Shown piece after piece: positions 11,601 to 23,832 of a stretch of 64,000 nt of DNA; position 1 is the stretch's first letter, and every line of letters starts with the position of its first letter. The translations under genes and the position numbers were made by a program. The notes below the pieces were generated by a model. It was not told the origin of the DNA and did no database searches. It saw only the letters and a program-made list of their open reading frames with translations. The stretch comes from Linepithema humile (lineage: Eukaryota; Arthropoda; Insecta; Hymenoptera; Formicidae): assembly GCF_040581485.1 (NCBI RefSeq), contig NC_090130.1, positions 4,216,001-4,280,000 on the forward strand. The letters are read 5' to 3'.

Positions 11601-14270
11601 AGGGGGGGGGGGGAAGAAGAAAAAAAAAGAGGGAAAAATTTGATAGTTGGAAGCGAACCGGCGGAGCCGCGATATTAATTCTGATCGCAGAAATCTTTTT
11701 CTTTCGTATCGGCGAACGAATATCTTATCGAACGAATAAAAATTTATCTTTTTGTAACAGGACGAGCTTCTGAACGAATTCTATTAAAAAAAAAAAGCAA
11801 AATAAATGCATTGTAAATTTCGATAATATAACAATAACGTATCGCTTTGTCATTAAAACAGCCATTCCGTATGCAGGTGCCAAATCTATGCACACACACA
11901 CATACACACGCCGAAAGAAAAAGATTTGAAAACGAAAAGATGAAAACGTTTAAAACCGATTCGCACCCGATTATGATAATGCGTATCGCAGTGCAGCTTG
12001 TATCGCTCGATGATTTACGACATTCTCTTATCCTGATTGCCGATTGCGCCACATGTAAGAAAAATTGTCACTCAACGGATGAGACTAAAAGTGAAATGAA
12101 TACAAAAAAGAAGAAGGTGCGTCTTTTCACATAATTTCCTAAGGCATTCCTCCGACAGGACAGTTGAACAATTACTGGCTAATGCAACATACGTAACACG
12201 ATTTGATTTGTGACAATATTATCGTGGAAAGGTCCGAAATTATACGAATGAAATTGCATTGGCAGAGAATTTTTTGCTCCCCGATCTGCCTGCGCATGAA
12301 GTTTTCATGATGGAAAAACACGAGAGATTTTCATTGCGGCTGTCGGAAACTTGTAACCGTATCAGTTTGTAGCGCGAATAAAAGTGAATTTGAAGAAAAT
12401 TCACTTCTTACACGGAGAAGAAGGGCGGACAGGTTTATAGAATTTTTAGAATATATACATAGCGGTTTGTTAGCAGGCGACTCAATATTCGAAGCAGCTG
12501 AAGCTTACTTTCAATGGCACACGGGTATCAAATTTCCTCGACAGTCGTGCGATTTGGAAATATTGCAAGAACGATAATAAATGCAGGATACGTTTGCATC
12601 GCAATAAGAAACGTTGTCCGCAACGTTAGAATAAAATACTTCATAGATGAGATGTTCTTCCAATGAAACAATGCTGCGAACAAATGGCCGAAACCAATCA
12701 GAAAGTAAAAATGTCCATCGGATATAGAAAAAAAAAAAAAAAAAAAAAAAAATTAGTGCAGAAGTAATATTCCAGGTCTTTTTATAAGTTTTTGTTTCCG
12801 ATAACAACTCAACTCAATGAAATATGCAGAAACGTTTAGAATTCAGCTAATGCATGATTTGTAGCAATGATTACTTACGTAAAATCGATAATCCAACAAT
12901 TAGATCGGAAACAGAGTACTGTTGTAATATCAACATTGATATTGCGATACAGTATTGTGTACAACTTCTTCTCAAACCGAACTGCAACGCATGTGCAAAC
13001 TCTGCGGACTACAATTAAGAATTCATGCATGTACGAACGGTGATAAAGGTGAATTTGCCAATTTTGGAACAATGTAACACCAAACTTCAACTAGAAATAT
13101 GTACACGTCGCGCGTACTTTTTAATGTCAAACCAAACTTTGTTAGTCATTTATAACGTCGTGTCGTTGCATCTGTACACCTACACCGTCGGGTATCTGTA
13201 GGATCAATACGGAGTGATTGTCCTTCGAAGAAAGGTGCTGTACCGAACATCCGAGCAGTCCGCAGATTCAGTGCCTGAGAAGACAAATTCCAGCGCGACG
13301 CCGAGATCTATTCGATGCGATTTGGAAGAAAATACTTGCACGCGACCACATTTAGATAACCAAAAAAAGCAACAAAAAAAAAAAAAAAACGCCCCAATTC
13401 CTCGGATATCTCACAGAAAGAGCTTTCCAAACTTTCGGGATATTACGTGCGGTGCGACGTGCTATCGGCAATTATTTTTCGTTAAAGTTCTCAAGCCGAT
13501 AGTGACGTTCGGCGTTTCGCGCATCAGGTGCTGAATCGGGCGTGACTGACGGAAACGCGAATGAGATATTCGCTCGAGCGCGACAAGGAGTGTAGGATAA
13601 GGCGTTTTACGGGTGACGACAAAACACGTTCACGACCAACGTACGCGAGTGAACCACGAATAACATAGCCGCGGATACCTTTTACAAATTTTTCGTAGCG
13701 CAGGCCGCGGCGCTCCGCCGCCGCGGCGTCAACGAAAGCAATTTTACATATATATTTACAGCGGGTGTGCAATAAACAGCACGTCAGATATAAATTAATT
13801 CGTACCCAATAATGTAATGCAAAAGCCGATCGTGTTATTGACATGTTTCTTATCAATAAACTAAACCTTAAATATGGATTACAGGCTGAATAATTCATTC
13901 GACCGCGCATCCTCCCGTAATTGCTGAGTTTATTTTTTTCAGACCACGCATTGTAGACGATACGCCGCTCCCGGGAAGATTGAATAAATATGCAAAATAA
14001 CCGCCATCGCTCAAGATTAAGTGAATATAGCTTGCAAACATCGACGTGAAAATCACCTTTTACATATTTCATGTTTGCCCGTCTTTATAGCTCAAAAGAA
14101 CATGACATAATTTTCGGCTTAAAAAAAAGATATCAAGTCCTATCATGATAATATAACTTTTGACTTAAAAGAAAGGTGACGATATTAAAATTATCGTAAA
14201 ATCAAACGAAAAAAAAAAAAAAAAAACGTGTCTTTGATAATAATCGAAAAATTGACAGAGTATCCACAGT

Positions 14271-14276
14271 TTTATT
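14271..14276 (-). terminator. Candidate polyadenylation signal for AFG3L2
   Basis: AATAAA on the minus strand about 290 bases after the AFG3L2 stop codon. Confidence 0.45.
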
Positions 14277-14568
14277 ACATAACGCAAAAGAGATCTTCAA
14301 GTTTTGAGTTCGATATGATTTTGTACAATACTGTTCACTGTGCAGCTGATGATTATGAAAACGGAACTAACGCAATGAAGGAGAGTTCGTCAAGTGCAAT
14401 TTAAATTCAATTAAATAAAGCATCACAAAAGTGTCACGTTAAACTGACAATTTCATCCACACACAGCGATAACCGATGCAGCTAAATATTGTTGAACATC
14501 CATAAACTTATCATAATTGTGTATTTCGAACTATTATACAAAGCACTTGAGAGACTAAAATGTTACAA

Positions 14569-17500
14569 TTACAGTCGTTGCTGCGGTTGTTTGTTATTAG
14601 AGGCTGCTTTGGAAGGCTGTGCTTGCGACTCCGATTTGCTGTCCTTGTCGCCGTCCTTGGAAGAATCCTCTTTCGTCTTGTTCCATTCCTTCAAACCTTC
14701 CGGTAAGCTAGTATCCTCCTCGAACGAACCGGTGCCTTCAACGAACTCTTCGTAAGTGGACTTTTCGCGGAAAGGTCGGGCTCCGAGTAATTCGATCATA
14801 TCGTCTCTACTTAAAATCTCCTGCTTCAACAATCGCTCAGCAACCTAAAATTGAGAAATAATAAATTAACTTCTATCTTGGAGAATTAAGATTCAATTGT
14901 TCAACAGGCGATAGAATCTTTCTTACCTTGGTTACATCTTCTTTATGCTCACTCAGAAGAGCTTGTGTCCGCTTATGTGCTCTATCGATTAGATCTCGCA
15001 CCTCACTGTCGATGAGCTGCGCGGTGTATTCAGAATACGGCTTGTCAAAAGCCATCTCTCCCGGCTTTGGCATTTGGAAACTAACGTTTCCGACCTTCTC
15101 ATTCATACCGTATTGTATGATTTGTGCATACGCAATGTCTGTAATCTTCAGAAATAATATGAAATATGTTAAACGGCTCAGTGAAAAAAAATATGCGCGT
15201 ACGAAAATATTGTCTTATTGCTCAATCGTAACGATACCTTCTGCAAATCGTCCTGAGCGCCTGTAGTTATGCGACCGAAAAAGATCTCTTCCGACACTCG
15301 TCCGCCGAGCGTCATGCACATTCGATCGAACAGCTGTTCTTTCGTGTAAAGATACTGCTCTCGAGGTAAATACTGGGCGTATCCTAATCCTTTACCGCGC
15401 GGAATAATGGACACCTAAGCAAATAGAAAAAAGTTTGACAAATAAAGAAAAATTATACCGTGCCAATCATAAAACGTGGATACCTTCAGAAGTGGATCTG
15501 CGTACTCTAAGAACCAGCCGGCTACCGCGTGACCGGCTTCATGATACGCGACCGTCTTTTTCTCCTCAGGTTGCAATACATTGGTCTTCTTCTCCATGCC
15601 AGCCACCACCCTCTCGATAGCTTGCTCGAAGTTTTTCAGGTGAATGTTGTCATTCAAGTCTCTTGCTGCTATCAAAGCCGCTTCATTGCAAACGTTTGCA
15701 ATATCAGCTCCTAAAAGAAGCTACATATGATGTTCTGACGGTTTCTATTCAGTTTTCGTTCTAGATATAACATCTCGTTGTTTATATTTGTTTTAATCGT
15801 TCTCCGAATGAACAAAAACATTCATCAGTTATATACCTGTGAATCCAGGAGTCAAGGAAGCCATCTTTCTCGCTAATTGATCCTTATCTAACGTCGTTTT
15901 CAAAGGGGCTAAGTGCACTTTGAAAATAGACGCTCGTCCTTTGATATCCGGCGCAGGTACAAATATTTGTCTATCAAACCTCCCGGGTCTCAATAACGCT
16001 TTGTCTAAAATGTCTATTCTGTTAGTCGCCGCTAATACGACCACATTAGTTGTCGTGTTGAATCCTTAAAAAAGAAAATAAGCGTTAGAAATCATTCGGC
16101 AATTCCAGTCTTACTTTTTCATACTTGAAACTACGATGTACCATCCATTTCTACTAAGAGTTGATTTAATGTGTTTTCCTGCTCCGAATGTCCCGCGAAG
16201 TTGCGACCACCTCTCTTCCGTCCAACCGCATCGATCTCATCGATAAATAATATACACGGCGCATGCTTTCGTGCCATGGAAAACATGTCACGCACCCTAG
16301 AAGGACCGACACCCACAAACATTTCCAAGAATTCCGAACCCGATACCGTTATGAAGGGCACGTTCGCTTCACCAGCTGTCGCTTTGGCTAACAAAGTTTT
16401 ACCTGTACCAGGTGGCCCTACAAAAAACGTCATACATGTCTCATTAAATTCAACTAACGATAAATTTTAAATACAGTTGTGTTGAAATATGCAGTCGACT
16501 CTCAGAAGATTACACTTTACCTAAATTGTTAGTTACCTGTTAACATGGCTCCCTTTGGAATTTTAGCCCCAAGGTCTATGTACTGCTGCGGATTCTTCAG
16601 GAAATTTACAAACTCCATAATTTCGATCTTGGCTTCTTCACACCCAGCCACATCTCTAATGTTAGTGATAGTAAGTTGCAATACAAATGAAATTTATAAA
16701 TCAAGATTTCTGTACGCTAAGCATCTGTATAATAATGAAATATTTTATCACTCACTTAAATCGCACACCAATATCTTTGGAATTGATTAGTTTTGCAGTC
16801 GATTCCATTACTGTACCAAACAATCCACCTCTTTTACCTCCTTTACCGGTCATTGCTTCCGCAGATCTTCGGATTAAATAAAAGAGGAATCCTAAAAGAT
16901 ATTTTGATAACATTTATAATATGTATGCACAAAGCAGTTAAAATTATTTTGTTATAATTTGTTAGTAATTTTGTTAGTAATTTTACAAAATCAATAATTA
17001 ATACTGTCGCTTACCCCACATGAGAATCTGCGGCAGATAAGACATTATGTTTACAGTCTCCACTTCATTTTTGTAAACCACAGGAATATAATTCTCAGGT
17101 CCCATATTCAATTCTATTTGTGCATTTTCTAAGTTTCTTTCAAAAGTGTCAGTACTTCCAATATTAAACCACAGAATATCCTATAAAAAAATATATATAA
17201 AAACTTCATAATTTAGAAGTAAATAAATATCCACTACTGATATCGTAATCGAGGAGAACTTACAGAACCATCTACAGTATGTCCTGGTAGGAGCTTTACG
17301 CGTACCCATTTTTTATTTACTACTTCTAATTTTTCGACAATACCTTTACTTAAATAACTGAAAATATATAATTAGCACAATTGTAAGTATTATTTATTTT
17401 TCATATATAAACAATATACATTTGCATTCTGTTAGAGCATATTAAAGATTTAATATAATTATTGAGGGAGAAATTTATATACTCACTTATACGTAAATTC

Positions 17501-19490
17501 CCTCCATGTGATTTCTTTCTGATTTAAATCCTGAGAAAGTATATATGCAAGTATACCAGTTACTCCAAGCGCACCAAAAATCATAAACGTCTTCTCCTTG
17601 TCACCGCCTTCAAACGATTTACCTCCGCGTTGCGAACCATCTCCAAAAACTTTGAATGACCATTGAAATCCTGAATCCTTGGAACTTGATGACGAGCTGG
17701 AGGTAGATGAAGAAGGCTTCTGTGTGGTAGTTTTTTTACTCGTCGCTTCTTCTGCCTTTTTTGCAACATTTTCAGCATTTTTAGCACCACCTGTATATAC
17801 AATGCTATATTATACAAATTTGGCTAAAATTTTATATAAATGATTGTAAGAATAAAAGAAAATTGAATAAATAACTGTAAAAATATATTAAAGACCTGGT
17901 TTGAAAAATTTTTCGAACCCTTTAGGTGGCTCTTTACAAAATAATCTCCATTTCTGCTGCAACTGTTCTATCAGAGATAGTGTTGTGCCACTTTTAAGCT
18001 GTGATAAGTGTCGTCTCAGCTGAAAGAAAAAAAATGTTAACTTAATCCAGTTATTCCAGTAAAAAGGACAATACTCTTATTATTTAATATATTATTTTAT
18101 ATATTTTTCTATTTTATTGTAATCTTCTGTTTATTATTGCAATTTGTTGTGTAGTTTACATCAGCTTATTTGCAGCACTTATGTAAAGAGATCACATGTT
18201 TGATATTTCAATACAGAATACAGAAGAATATATAAAAATCACAGACACAATTTCATTTAGAAATATTTTATTTAGAATGTACTAGGTGCGCAACTAAGTT
18301 TCCGGGTTTCACACATGAATGGCGCTAACGATACATGTAGTCGATATACATGTCTAAAGTTGTGTTTTTTTATTAACTTGGACATCTGTCAACAATAACC
18401 AGTCATAATACCAACACATATTGCAACGCAAAAATATTTTTTCTAACAATAAAGATGTCGAGTTTTGTGCCAAATAAACAGCATTTGCGGGAAGCTTTGC
18501 TTTTCTGCTTCAACTTGAAAGAAAATGCAGCTGAAGCACGCCGTTTGCTTGAGAAAGCCTACGGCGAACATGCACAATCGAAAACTACTTGTGAAGATTG
18601 GTTTAAACGCTTTAGAAATGGCGATTTCGACACTGAGGACAAGGAGCGCTCCGGAAGACCAAAAACATTTGAGGACGCCGATCTGCAAGCGTTATTGGAT
18701 GAAAATGATACGCAAACACAAGACAACAACAACTGATAAATTTGAACCATGCATTGCTCGAAAAACGGCCAGAATGGGACACGAGACACGAACGAGTGAT
18801 ATTGCAGCACGACAACGTTCCGTGCCATCGCACTTCCATCGTCCAGGACACCATCAAAACGCTGAAATGGGATCTGCTACCGCACCCGCTGTATTCACCA
18901 GACCTGGCCCCTTCCAATTATCACTTGTTCCGGTCGATGGCACATGGCTTAGCTGGGCTACACTTGGCCAATTTCGAAGAAGTGCAAAACTGATTGGATA
19001 AATGGTTTCGATGCAAAGACGCGTCGTTTTATCGTCGCGGTATTCATGTATTGCCAGAGAGATGGCAAAAATGTGTAGCTAGCGAGGGACGATACTTTGA
19101 ATAAACCGTTTTTTGTATTTCTCTTGAAATTTTCCATTTTGCATTGATAAAAAAAAACCCGGAAACTTAATTGCGCACCTAGTAAAACAACTATAACTGT
19201 AGCATAGTGAAAAATATGCTAAACACACAAAATGCAATACGTGACACGTGTACCTCGCAAGGTTAACCGCGCAGTTGAATGTGACGATATTTGTCGTAAT
19301 GTCATGTCATTTTCGCAAAAATGTTGCAATCGTTTTTACGAGCGCGTGATACCGCGATCACAGCATGTTATATCACAAATACGCGGCTAATAGGTTATGA
19401 TACCTGCAATGTGTCGAAATAACCTTTCTGAGTGGACTTTAGGATGAGTCTTTCCAGTTTACTGGCCGACGAGAGCAATTGATGTGCCAT
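14569..19490 (-). CDS. AFG3L2: AFG3-like m-AAA protease of the mitochondrial inner membrane
   Basis: Exons in transcript order: 19490-19404, 18019-17896, 17790-17487, 17357-17264, 17180-17015, 16891-16756, 16655-16537, 16417-16142, 16064-15837, 15710-15484, 15414-15238, 15145-14927, 14844-14569; together 810 codons plus stop (human AFG3L2 is about 797). It is an ATP-driven zinc protease facing the matrix that degrades misfolded membrane proteins and processes mitochondrial ribosomal protein. Visible: basic, presequence-like N-terminus; Ser/Lys linker; TM1 about 137-154 and TM2 about 246-268; Walker A GPPGTGKT 344-351; Walker B ending FIDE at about 404; SRH region; zinc motif HEAGH 568-572; conserved tail STYEEFVEGTGS. 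Start: first Met after an in-frame upstream stop. The match to AFG3L2 is close throughout, so paraplegin is unlikely. A mariner copy sits in intron 1. Confidence 0.96.
18282..19182 (+). mobile_element. Internally deleted mariner element
   Basis: A 901-bp element with 28-bp terminal inverted repeats (starting CTAGGTGCGCAA, 27 of 28 matching), flanked by TA target duplications at 18280-18281 and 19183-19184. Full-length mariners are about 1.3 kb, so about 0.4 kb of the interior is missing. It lies in the first intron of AFG3L2, on the opposite strand to that gene, and cannot encode a working transposase. The well-preserved ends mean it could in principle be moved by a related enzyme. Confidence 0.95.
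18455..19104 (+). pseudogene. Broken mariner transposase
   Basis: The 5' part encodes the DNA-binding region (FKRFRNGDFDTEDKERSGRPK, 18600 region) and runs into a stop at 18734-18736. A second part, starting near 18735 and in a different frame, carries the HDN and YSPDLAPS catalytic-region motifs. The segment between, which should hold the first catalytic aspartate, is deleted. A further in-frame TGA stands where tryptophan is expected (about 18991). Family: mariner (DD34D). Confidence 0.92.
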
Positions 19491-20307
19491 ACTTGGTGTA
19501 CGTCGCGCAAGGACTTGATAAAATTTAGTCTGATTTATTATTTCGTTGCTGAATCTCGAAGCACAACACACTACCGGCCGTGAGCAACCATGTTAATTAT
19601 TGTCGATAAGCAATACCCCGGGTTACGAAGAACAACCTGGAGCGACCGCGGTACACATTAGTTCGCCGTTTAGTGCTGCTGTCATCGGAGTGACTACCTC
19701 AAGCGGCTCGTTCGCAAAATAAAACCGAAAATTGACGACTGAAAGAGATCGTTGGTTTGCTTGCATCTCATTTAGCGATGCCAGAATCGAGACGCAGTAC
19801 AGTAAACCATGCAGTAGGAATACATACATAACGAAAAATTGTATGCATGTGCGATTTGGCTGGCTCCGAATAATTGGAAAGAGCAAATATACGTTTTCGA
19901 CCTTGTTTCAGCAACGAAAACAACATTAATTCAATGTTTTTTTTCGATTTATGCACATCGGAAGATATTAGCTTTGATAAAATAATTACACAATTCTCAG
20001 TGCTTATAAAATTCTGAACAAATTTCTTTTTATCTTCAATATCTTCTTAAATTTAACTAATGTTAATTGAATTATAAAAATTAATCAGAAATAAAACTTT
20101 AATTAAATATTTATAAAAATCTGAATTCATCTTCTGATGTGTAAATCGAATGCAATGTCACCTTCGTTGCTGATTTGATAAGAATGAGACAAAAAAAACA
20201 GTCTGCTCTCTTCTACTATTCGAGCTAATCAAAATTCGAAGCGTCACACTAATTCTTAACCCCCCCGCACGCTTGAATTACCAACCCCTCTCGCCTAAAC
20301 TAGGGGC

Positions 20308-20604
20308 GGTATTCATAGTCCGTTCTTATATTCAAGATCGTCTTAAGCACGAACTTATATTCGCTCTCTTCGTCAGACAATCTATGTGTGACGAAGAGAG
20401 CGAATATAAGTCCGTGCTTAAGACAATCTTAAATATAAGAACGGACTATGGCCGGTATTCATAGTCCGTTCTTATATTTAAGATTGTCTTAAGCACGGAC
20501 TTATATTCGCTCTCTTCGTCACACATAGATTGTGTCTGACAAAGAGAGCGAATATAAGTTCGTGCTTAAGACGATCTTGAATATAAGAACGGACTATGAA
20601 TACC
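20308..20604. repeat. Nested fold-back repeat, four arms of about 65 bp
   Basis: Four copies of one module in alternating orientation: two adjacent hairpins (20308-20450 and about 20456-20604), each with loops near a gacaatctatgtgtga-like core, and the two hairpins are themselves inverted relative to each other about a 9-base centre (gccggtatt). Ends read GGTATTCATAGTCCG and its complement. A miniature or fold-back DNA transposon is the likely origin; no target duplication is clear. Confidence 0.9.
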
Positions 20605-20664
20605 GGTCTCAGTCCCTCTATTCCTTAGTCCGTGGCATGCACACAAGCAGAGAATCGCTTACGT

Positions 20665-20678
20665 CACACGTACGTGTG
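20665..20678. promoter_or_regulatory. 14-bp palindrome with paired TACGTG cores
   Basis: Perfect palindrome CACACGTACGTGTG about 320 bp upstream of the OGFOD3 start. TACGTG, read on either strand here, is the classical hypoxia-response core bound by HIF-type bHLH-PAS dimers. Function is inferred only. Confidence 0.3.
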
Positions 20679-20998
20679 CGCACAGGTCGCATGGTCCGTG
20701 GTCGCGGTCGTTGCGGGTGTTAAATGGAACGCACCCCAGGTACATGTCCGCGATTCTCGATTGTGCGCGTCATTCCTGGTCACTCGCGTTCCATTCTGGA
20801 TTCGTTGAAATTTTTATCTCATCTTATCTTATTGTCAGTCAAGATGCCACACAGCTGTATCATACTGTAAACACTTAAACGCGTTAGGCCGTTTATTAAC
20901 TGTGCAATAATAAACACTTCTGTCATCTTAGTGACAGCCTATATTTGAAAATTTAGGGTCCAACAAAATTAAAAGATAAAAAATAGTGAGCCTACGCG

Positions 20999-22492
20999 AT
21001 GGCGCAAGAAGTGAAGAAAGCAAAGAAAAAAAATGCGCAGAAAGAAAGCACAAAGCAAGAAGAATCTAAGACAGAAAAATTAAGCAAGGTAGAAAAGTCA
21101 ACCAAGACAGAAAAATCAACTAAGACAGAAAAATCTATCAAGCCTGCCGAGTTGTATGTAGATTTGACTGCAATGTCATAAATTTTTAGTGTAGCGTTAC
21201 ACACTATATTTTTTGTCAATATTTATAAGTAGTTAAATACATAATGTTCAAATAAAAAAAATGTATTATATAAAGTGAGCTCTGCTTATTAAATGACTCT
21301 GATTTCCACAAGTGAATGATTTTATTCAAGAATTTAATTTGCTTTCTATTTCACAGGAAATATGGACCTCTTGTGTCCTTTCCATATCAAAGAATATGGT
21401 CCAGGTGCATTCTGATACTTGGAGTACTATTGATAGTTATGTATAACAGTAGGCAGGGCAAAGAAGTATTCTTAGCTAAGCAGAAAGATGTGTTGGTAAG
21501 TCGTACACAGAACGTTGAGTGCTCTGTGGATTATAGAGACGAGATAGAAAAATACTCTGGCTGTGTACCAGAAAAATGTGGCAGAATTGTTACTGACAAG
21601 CTGGTTTCGACAACAGAGGTAGATGTTTTACTGAAACTAGCAAAAAATGGATTCGATTTGGGTGTATCTAATAGTGGTATAAGTAATCTGCATCTTGATT
21701 CTGGCACTCTCACCGAGGACGACGGCTATATTAATGTCTATGAGCACCCGGCAGCAAAAAAGATATTTAACAGTGTGGATTTAGCAATTTATAGGTATGA
21801 TTCTTAGTGATGTGCAAATTTAAATCTAGAACGCTAAATAAGGAAAACCTTATTGCTTTAAATTTAACAGTATAAAAGTTAGAATGTGAATTGATTGTAT
21901 AAACTCAATAAATAAATTCTTTTAATTTACAGAGTAGTGAAATCGAAGATACAACATATGGTGGCACATAGTTTTGGCATAGATATGGATAAGATATATC
22001 TAACCGGGCCCACTTTTTTCTCGCGGGGGACTAATATGTTCGCAAAAACTGTATACTACGAGTACTGGCATCCATATTTCGATCAGGTTTGACTTAACAC
22101 ATTTAAGGTATGATTGAATAGATAAGAGTTGAATTAAAACGTAAATTTATTTCAGGAGAGACACGAATCGTTTCATTACACGTCGTTGCTGTATTTAAAT
22201 GATTACAGTAAAGATTTCGAAGGCGGTCGATTTATATTTGTTGATAAGAATAATGTCAATTCAACAATAGAGCCTAGAAAAGGTAAGTGCCGTTGAAAAT
22301 TAAATAAAGACTTACAAGATAGTAACGTTAGCAATGTTTTCAGGCAGAGTATTAATTTACACGTCGGGAAGTGAAAACTTGCATCTAGTCGAAGAAGTGA
22401 AATCTGGTGTTCGTTACTGTCTAGTTGTGGCTTTCACGTGCGATAAAAACGCTGCTATATCCGATACACACTTTGGGAATGGATTAATTTAA
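20999..22492 (+). CDS. OGFOD3: 2-oxoglutarate/iron-dependent oxygenase domain protein 3-like
   Basis: Exons 20999-21153, 21357-21794, 21933-22086, 22156-22282, 22344-22492; 340 aa (human about 319). The N-terminus is a Lys/Glu-rich cytosolic tail with an imperfect KTEKST repeat, then a single membrane helix about 69-81, then a lumenal region with CSVDYRDEIEKYSGCVPEKCGR and the oxygenase fold: PTFFSR (224-229), EYWHPYFD (241-248), HYTSLLYLNDYS, GGRFIF, SGSENLHLVEEV (His305) and RY (315-316). The substrate is unknown in any animal. Odd point: the first iron-ligand position of the usual HxD motif appears to be Tyr246, while Asp248, His305 and Arg315 are present. Identity rests on colinear similarity to vertebrate OGFOD3. 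Confidence 0.9.
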
Positions 22493-22650
22493 TATCTTAT
22501 TACATTAATATTTCACCATTTTGTTTACATTACTTTTGTGATCGAAGTGCACAAAGAAAATGTCTTACGTGCGAATTGTAAGTAAATTTTTTATTTTTCC
22601 AAGTTATATTGAATTTATAATCCAACAGTATTATAATAGTATTAAAAGAA

Positions 22651-22656
22651 AATAAA
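22651..22656 (+). terminator. Candidate polyadenylation signal for OGFOD3
   Basis: AATAAA 158 bases after the stop codon, in AT-rich sequence. Confidence 0.45.
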
Positions 22657-23832
22657 TTTATTGTTTGTATGGGGTTGTTTTTGGAGATTTTTTTGATTAA
22701 ATCACCACCTGACAATAATATCGAATATAAAACATATGAAATAAATGATCTTAATTAGCTTGCAATATATTTTCAACTTTTAAGCATATCATTTTCACAT
22801 ATGATACGTAAGCGAAAAATAAAACAAAACATATTACGTATCATACGGATACTTATAACAAAATCTATCATAAATTAAGTCTTAATAATTTAGGAGTAAA
22901 CATTAAAATCAGTAATTAAGAGCCGTGTTAAGGAATGTTTTGGTATAATTTTGTCATTATGTACAATCTCATCACAATACTGTGATGAAAAGCACTAGAG
23001 AAATCTATTAAGCTAGAGAATAGGAGATCAACCCACTTAAAAAAATATCATTAATTACTAAGTGGAAAACAATAACGCGATGCACTAATTATTACATAAT
23101 TTAAATAAATAAATATGCGCATATATGCGCATAAGTTTAATAATGGACGTTGATCCACTTTGGAAATCATCACAAAGATTTGCGTAGTCTTAAAAAAAAA
23201 ATTCCTAAATTGATCTCGTGTATTTATAAAAATTACAATAATTTATTATATTCAATTGAAATGAAATGGTACAGATACCATTCTAAGATAATGCATTTTT
23301 TTCTCTTGTCTTGCGCGTTTTTCACTTTGTACAATCTGCTTGTTTGCGATTATGTGAACTTCCTAATTAAAGTATATGACGAGGAACATATACGCAAGAG
23401 AACTCTATGCAACTAATCCATATTAATCTATACAGCACAGAATCTTTTACAAGACACATTGTGGTAACGTGGCAATCTTGCAAATTGCAATGCATTGTCA
23501 CGGAGACAATTTAGAGGCAATTTGGAATTGCCAAATTCCAACAATCATATGCATGATATTGTAATCTTTCAAAAGGCGTGCACTTCAATGTCGCTGCAAT
23601 TCTACAATAGTTTTGCGACAACATTAAGCAACATATTTACAATATCGCAATTTTATAATGAAATAATATCATCAATGTCTTTGCAATCTTTCTGTCTGTA
23701 TGGGGATTATTAAGTTCCGCCGGCATCGCGCCATGTCACGTAACTATTTTCGTGCGTAATAAAATATACGCAGGTTCCTAACTTAGCTACGTGTTCAATT
23801 CTTTAAAAAAAACATTCCTCGCGTTCCGCAAA
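22657..23832. other. Intergenic, tail-to-tail interval of OGFOD3 and FASN
   Basis: AT-rich and without a supportable gene. It probably contains the FASN 3' UTR; an AATAAA on the minus strand lies at 23247-23242, about 590 bases after the FASN stop. Confidence 0.5.

Larger units (their letters stand above)
4863..14270. other. Long gene-free stretch
   Basis: About 9.4 kb without a supportable gene. The longest frames (176 aa at 4998-5528, 144 aa at 9830-10264, 182 aa on the minus strand at 13524-14072) match no family I recognise and look like chance frames. The region holds GA/CT microsatellites, A tracts (including 24 A at about 12728-12751) and a G/C-rich palindromic patch at about 13697-13730. 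It could hold scratch 3' UTR, enhancers or non-coding RNA, none of which I can demonstrate. Confidence 0.5.
19491..20998. promoter_or_regulatory. Shared upstream interval of AFG3L2 and OGFOD3
   Basis: The two genes are transcribed away from each other from this 1.5-kb interval, so both promoters should lie in it. It also holds a nested palindrome (20308-20604). No TATA box is obvious; start sites cannot be fixed from sequence alone. Confidence 0.5.

Noticed and set aside
13524..14072. 182-codon open frame on the minus strand, ATG start
   Set aside because: The longest unassigned frame, but no recognisable domain, no promoter or splice context, and a composition like translated non-coding DNA. 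It could be a lineage-specific gene only if expressed.
18742..18993. 83-codon frame at 18742-18993 as an independent gene
   Set aside because: It is the C-terminal half of the broken mariner transposase.
21154..21181. End of a 60-codon frame at 20999-21181 as a separate small protein
   Set aside because: Splicing at 21153 to 21357 gives the full OGFOD3 protein; the last codons of that frame are intron.
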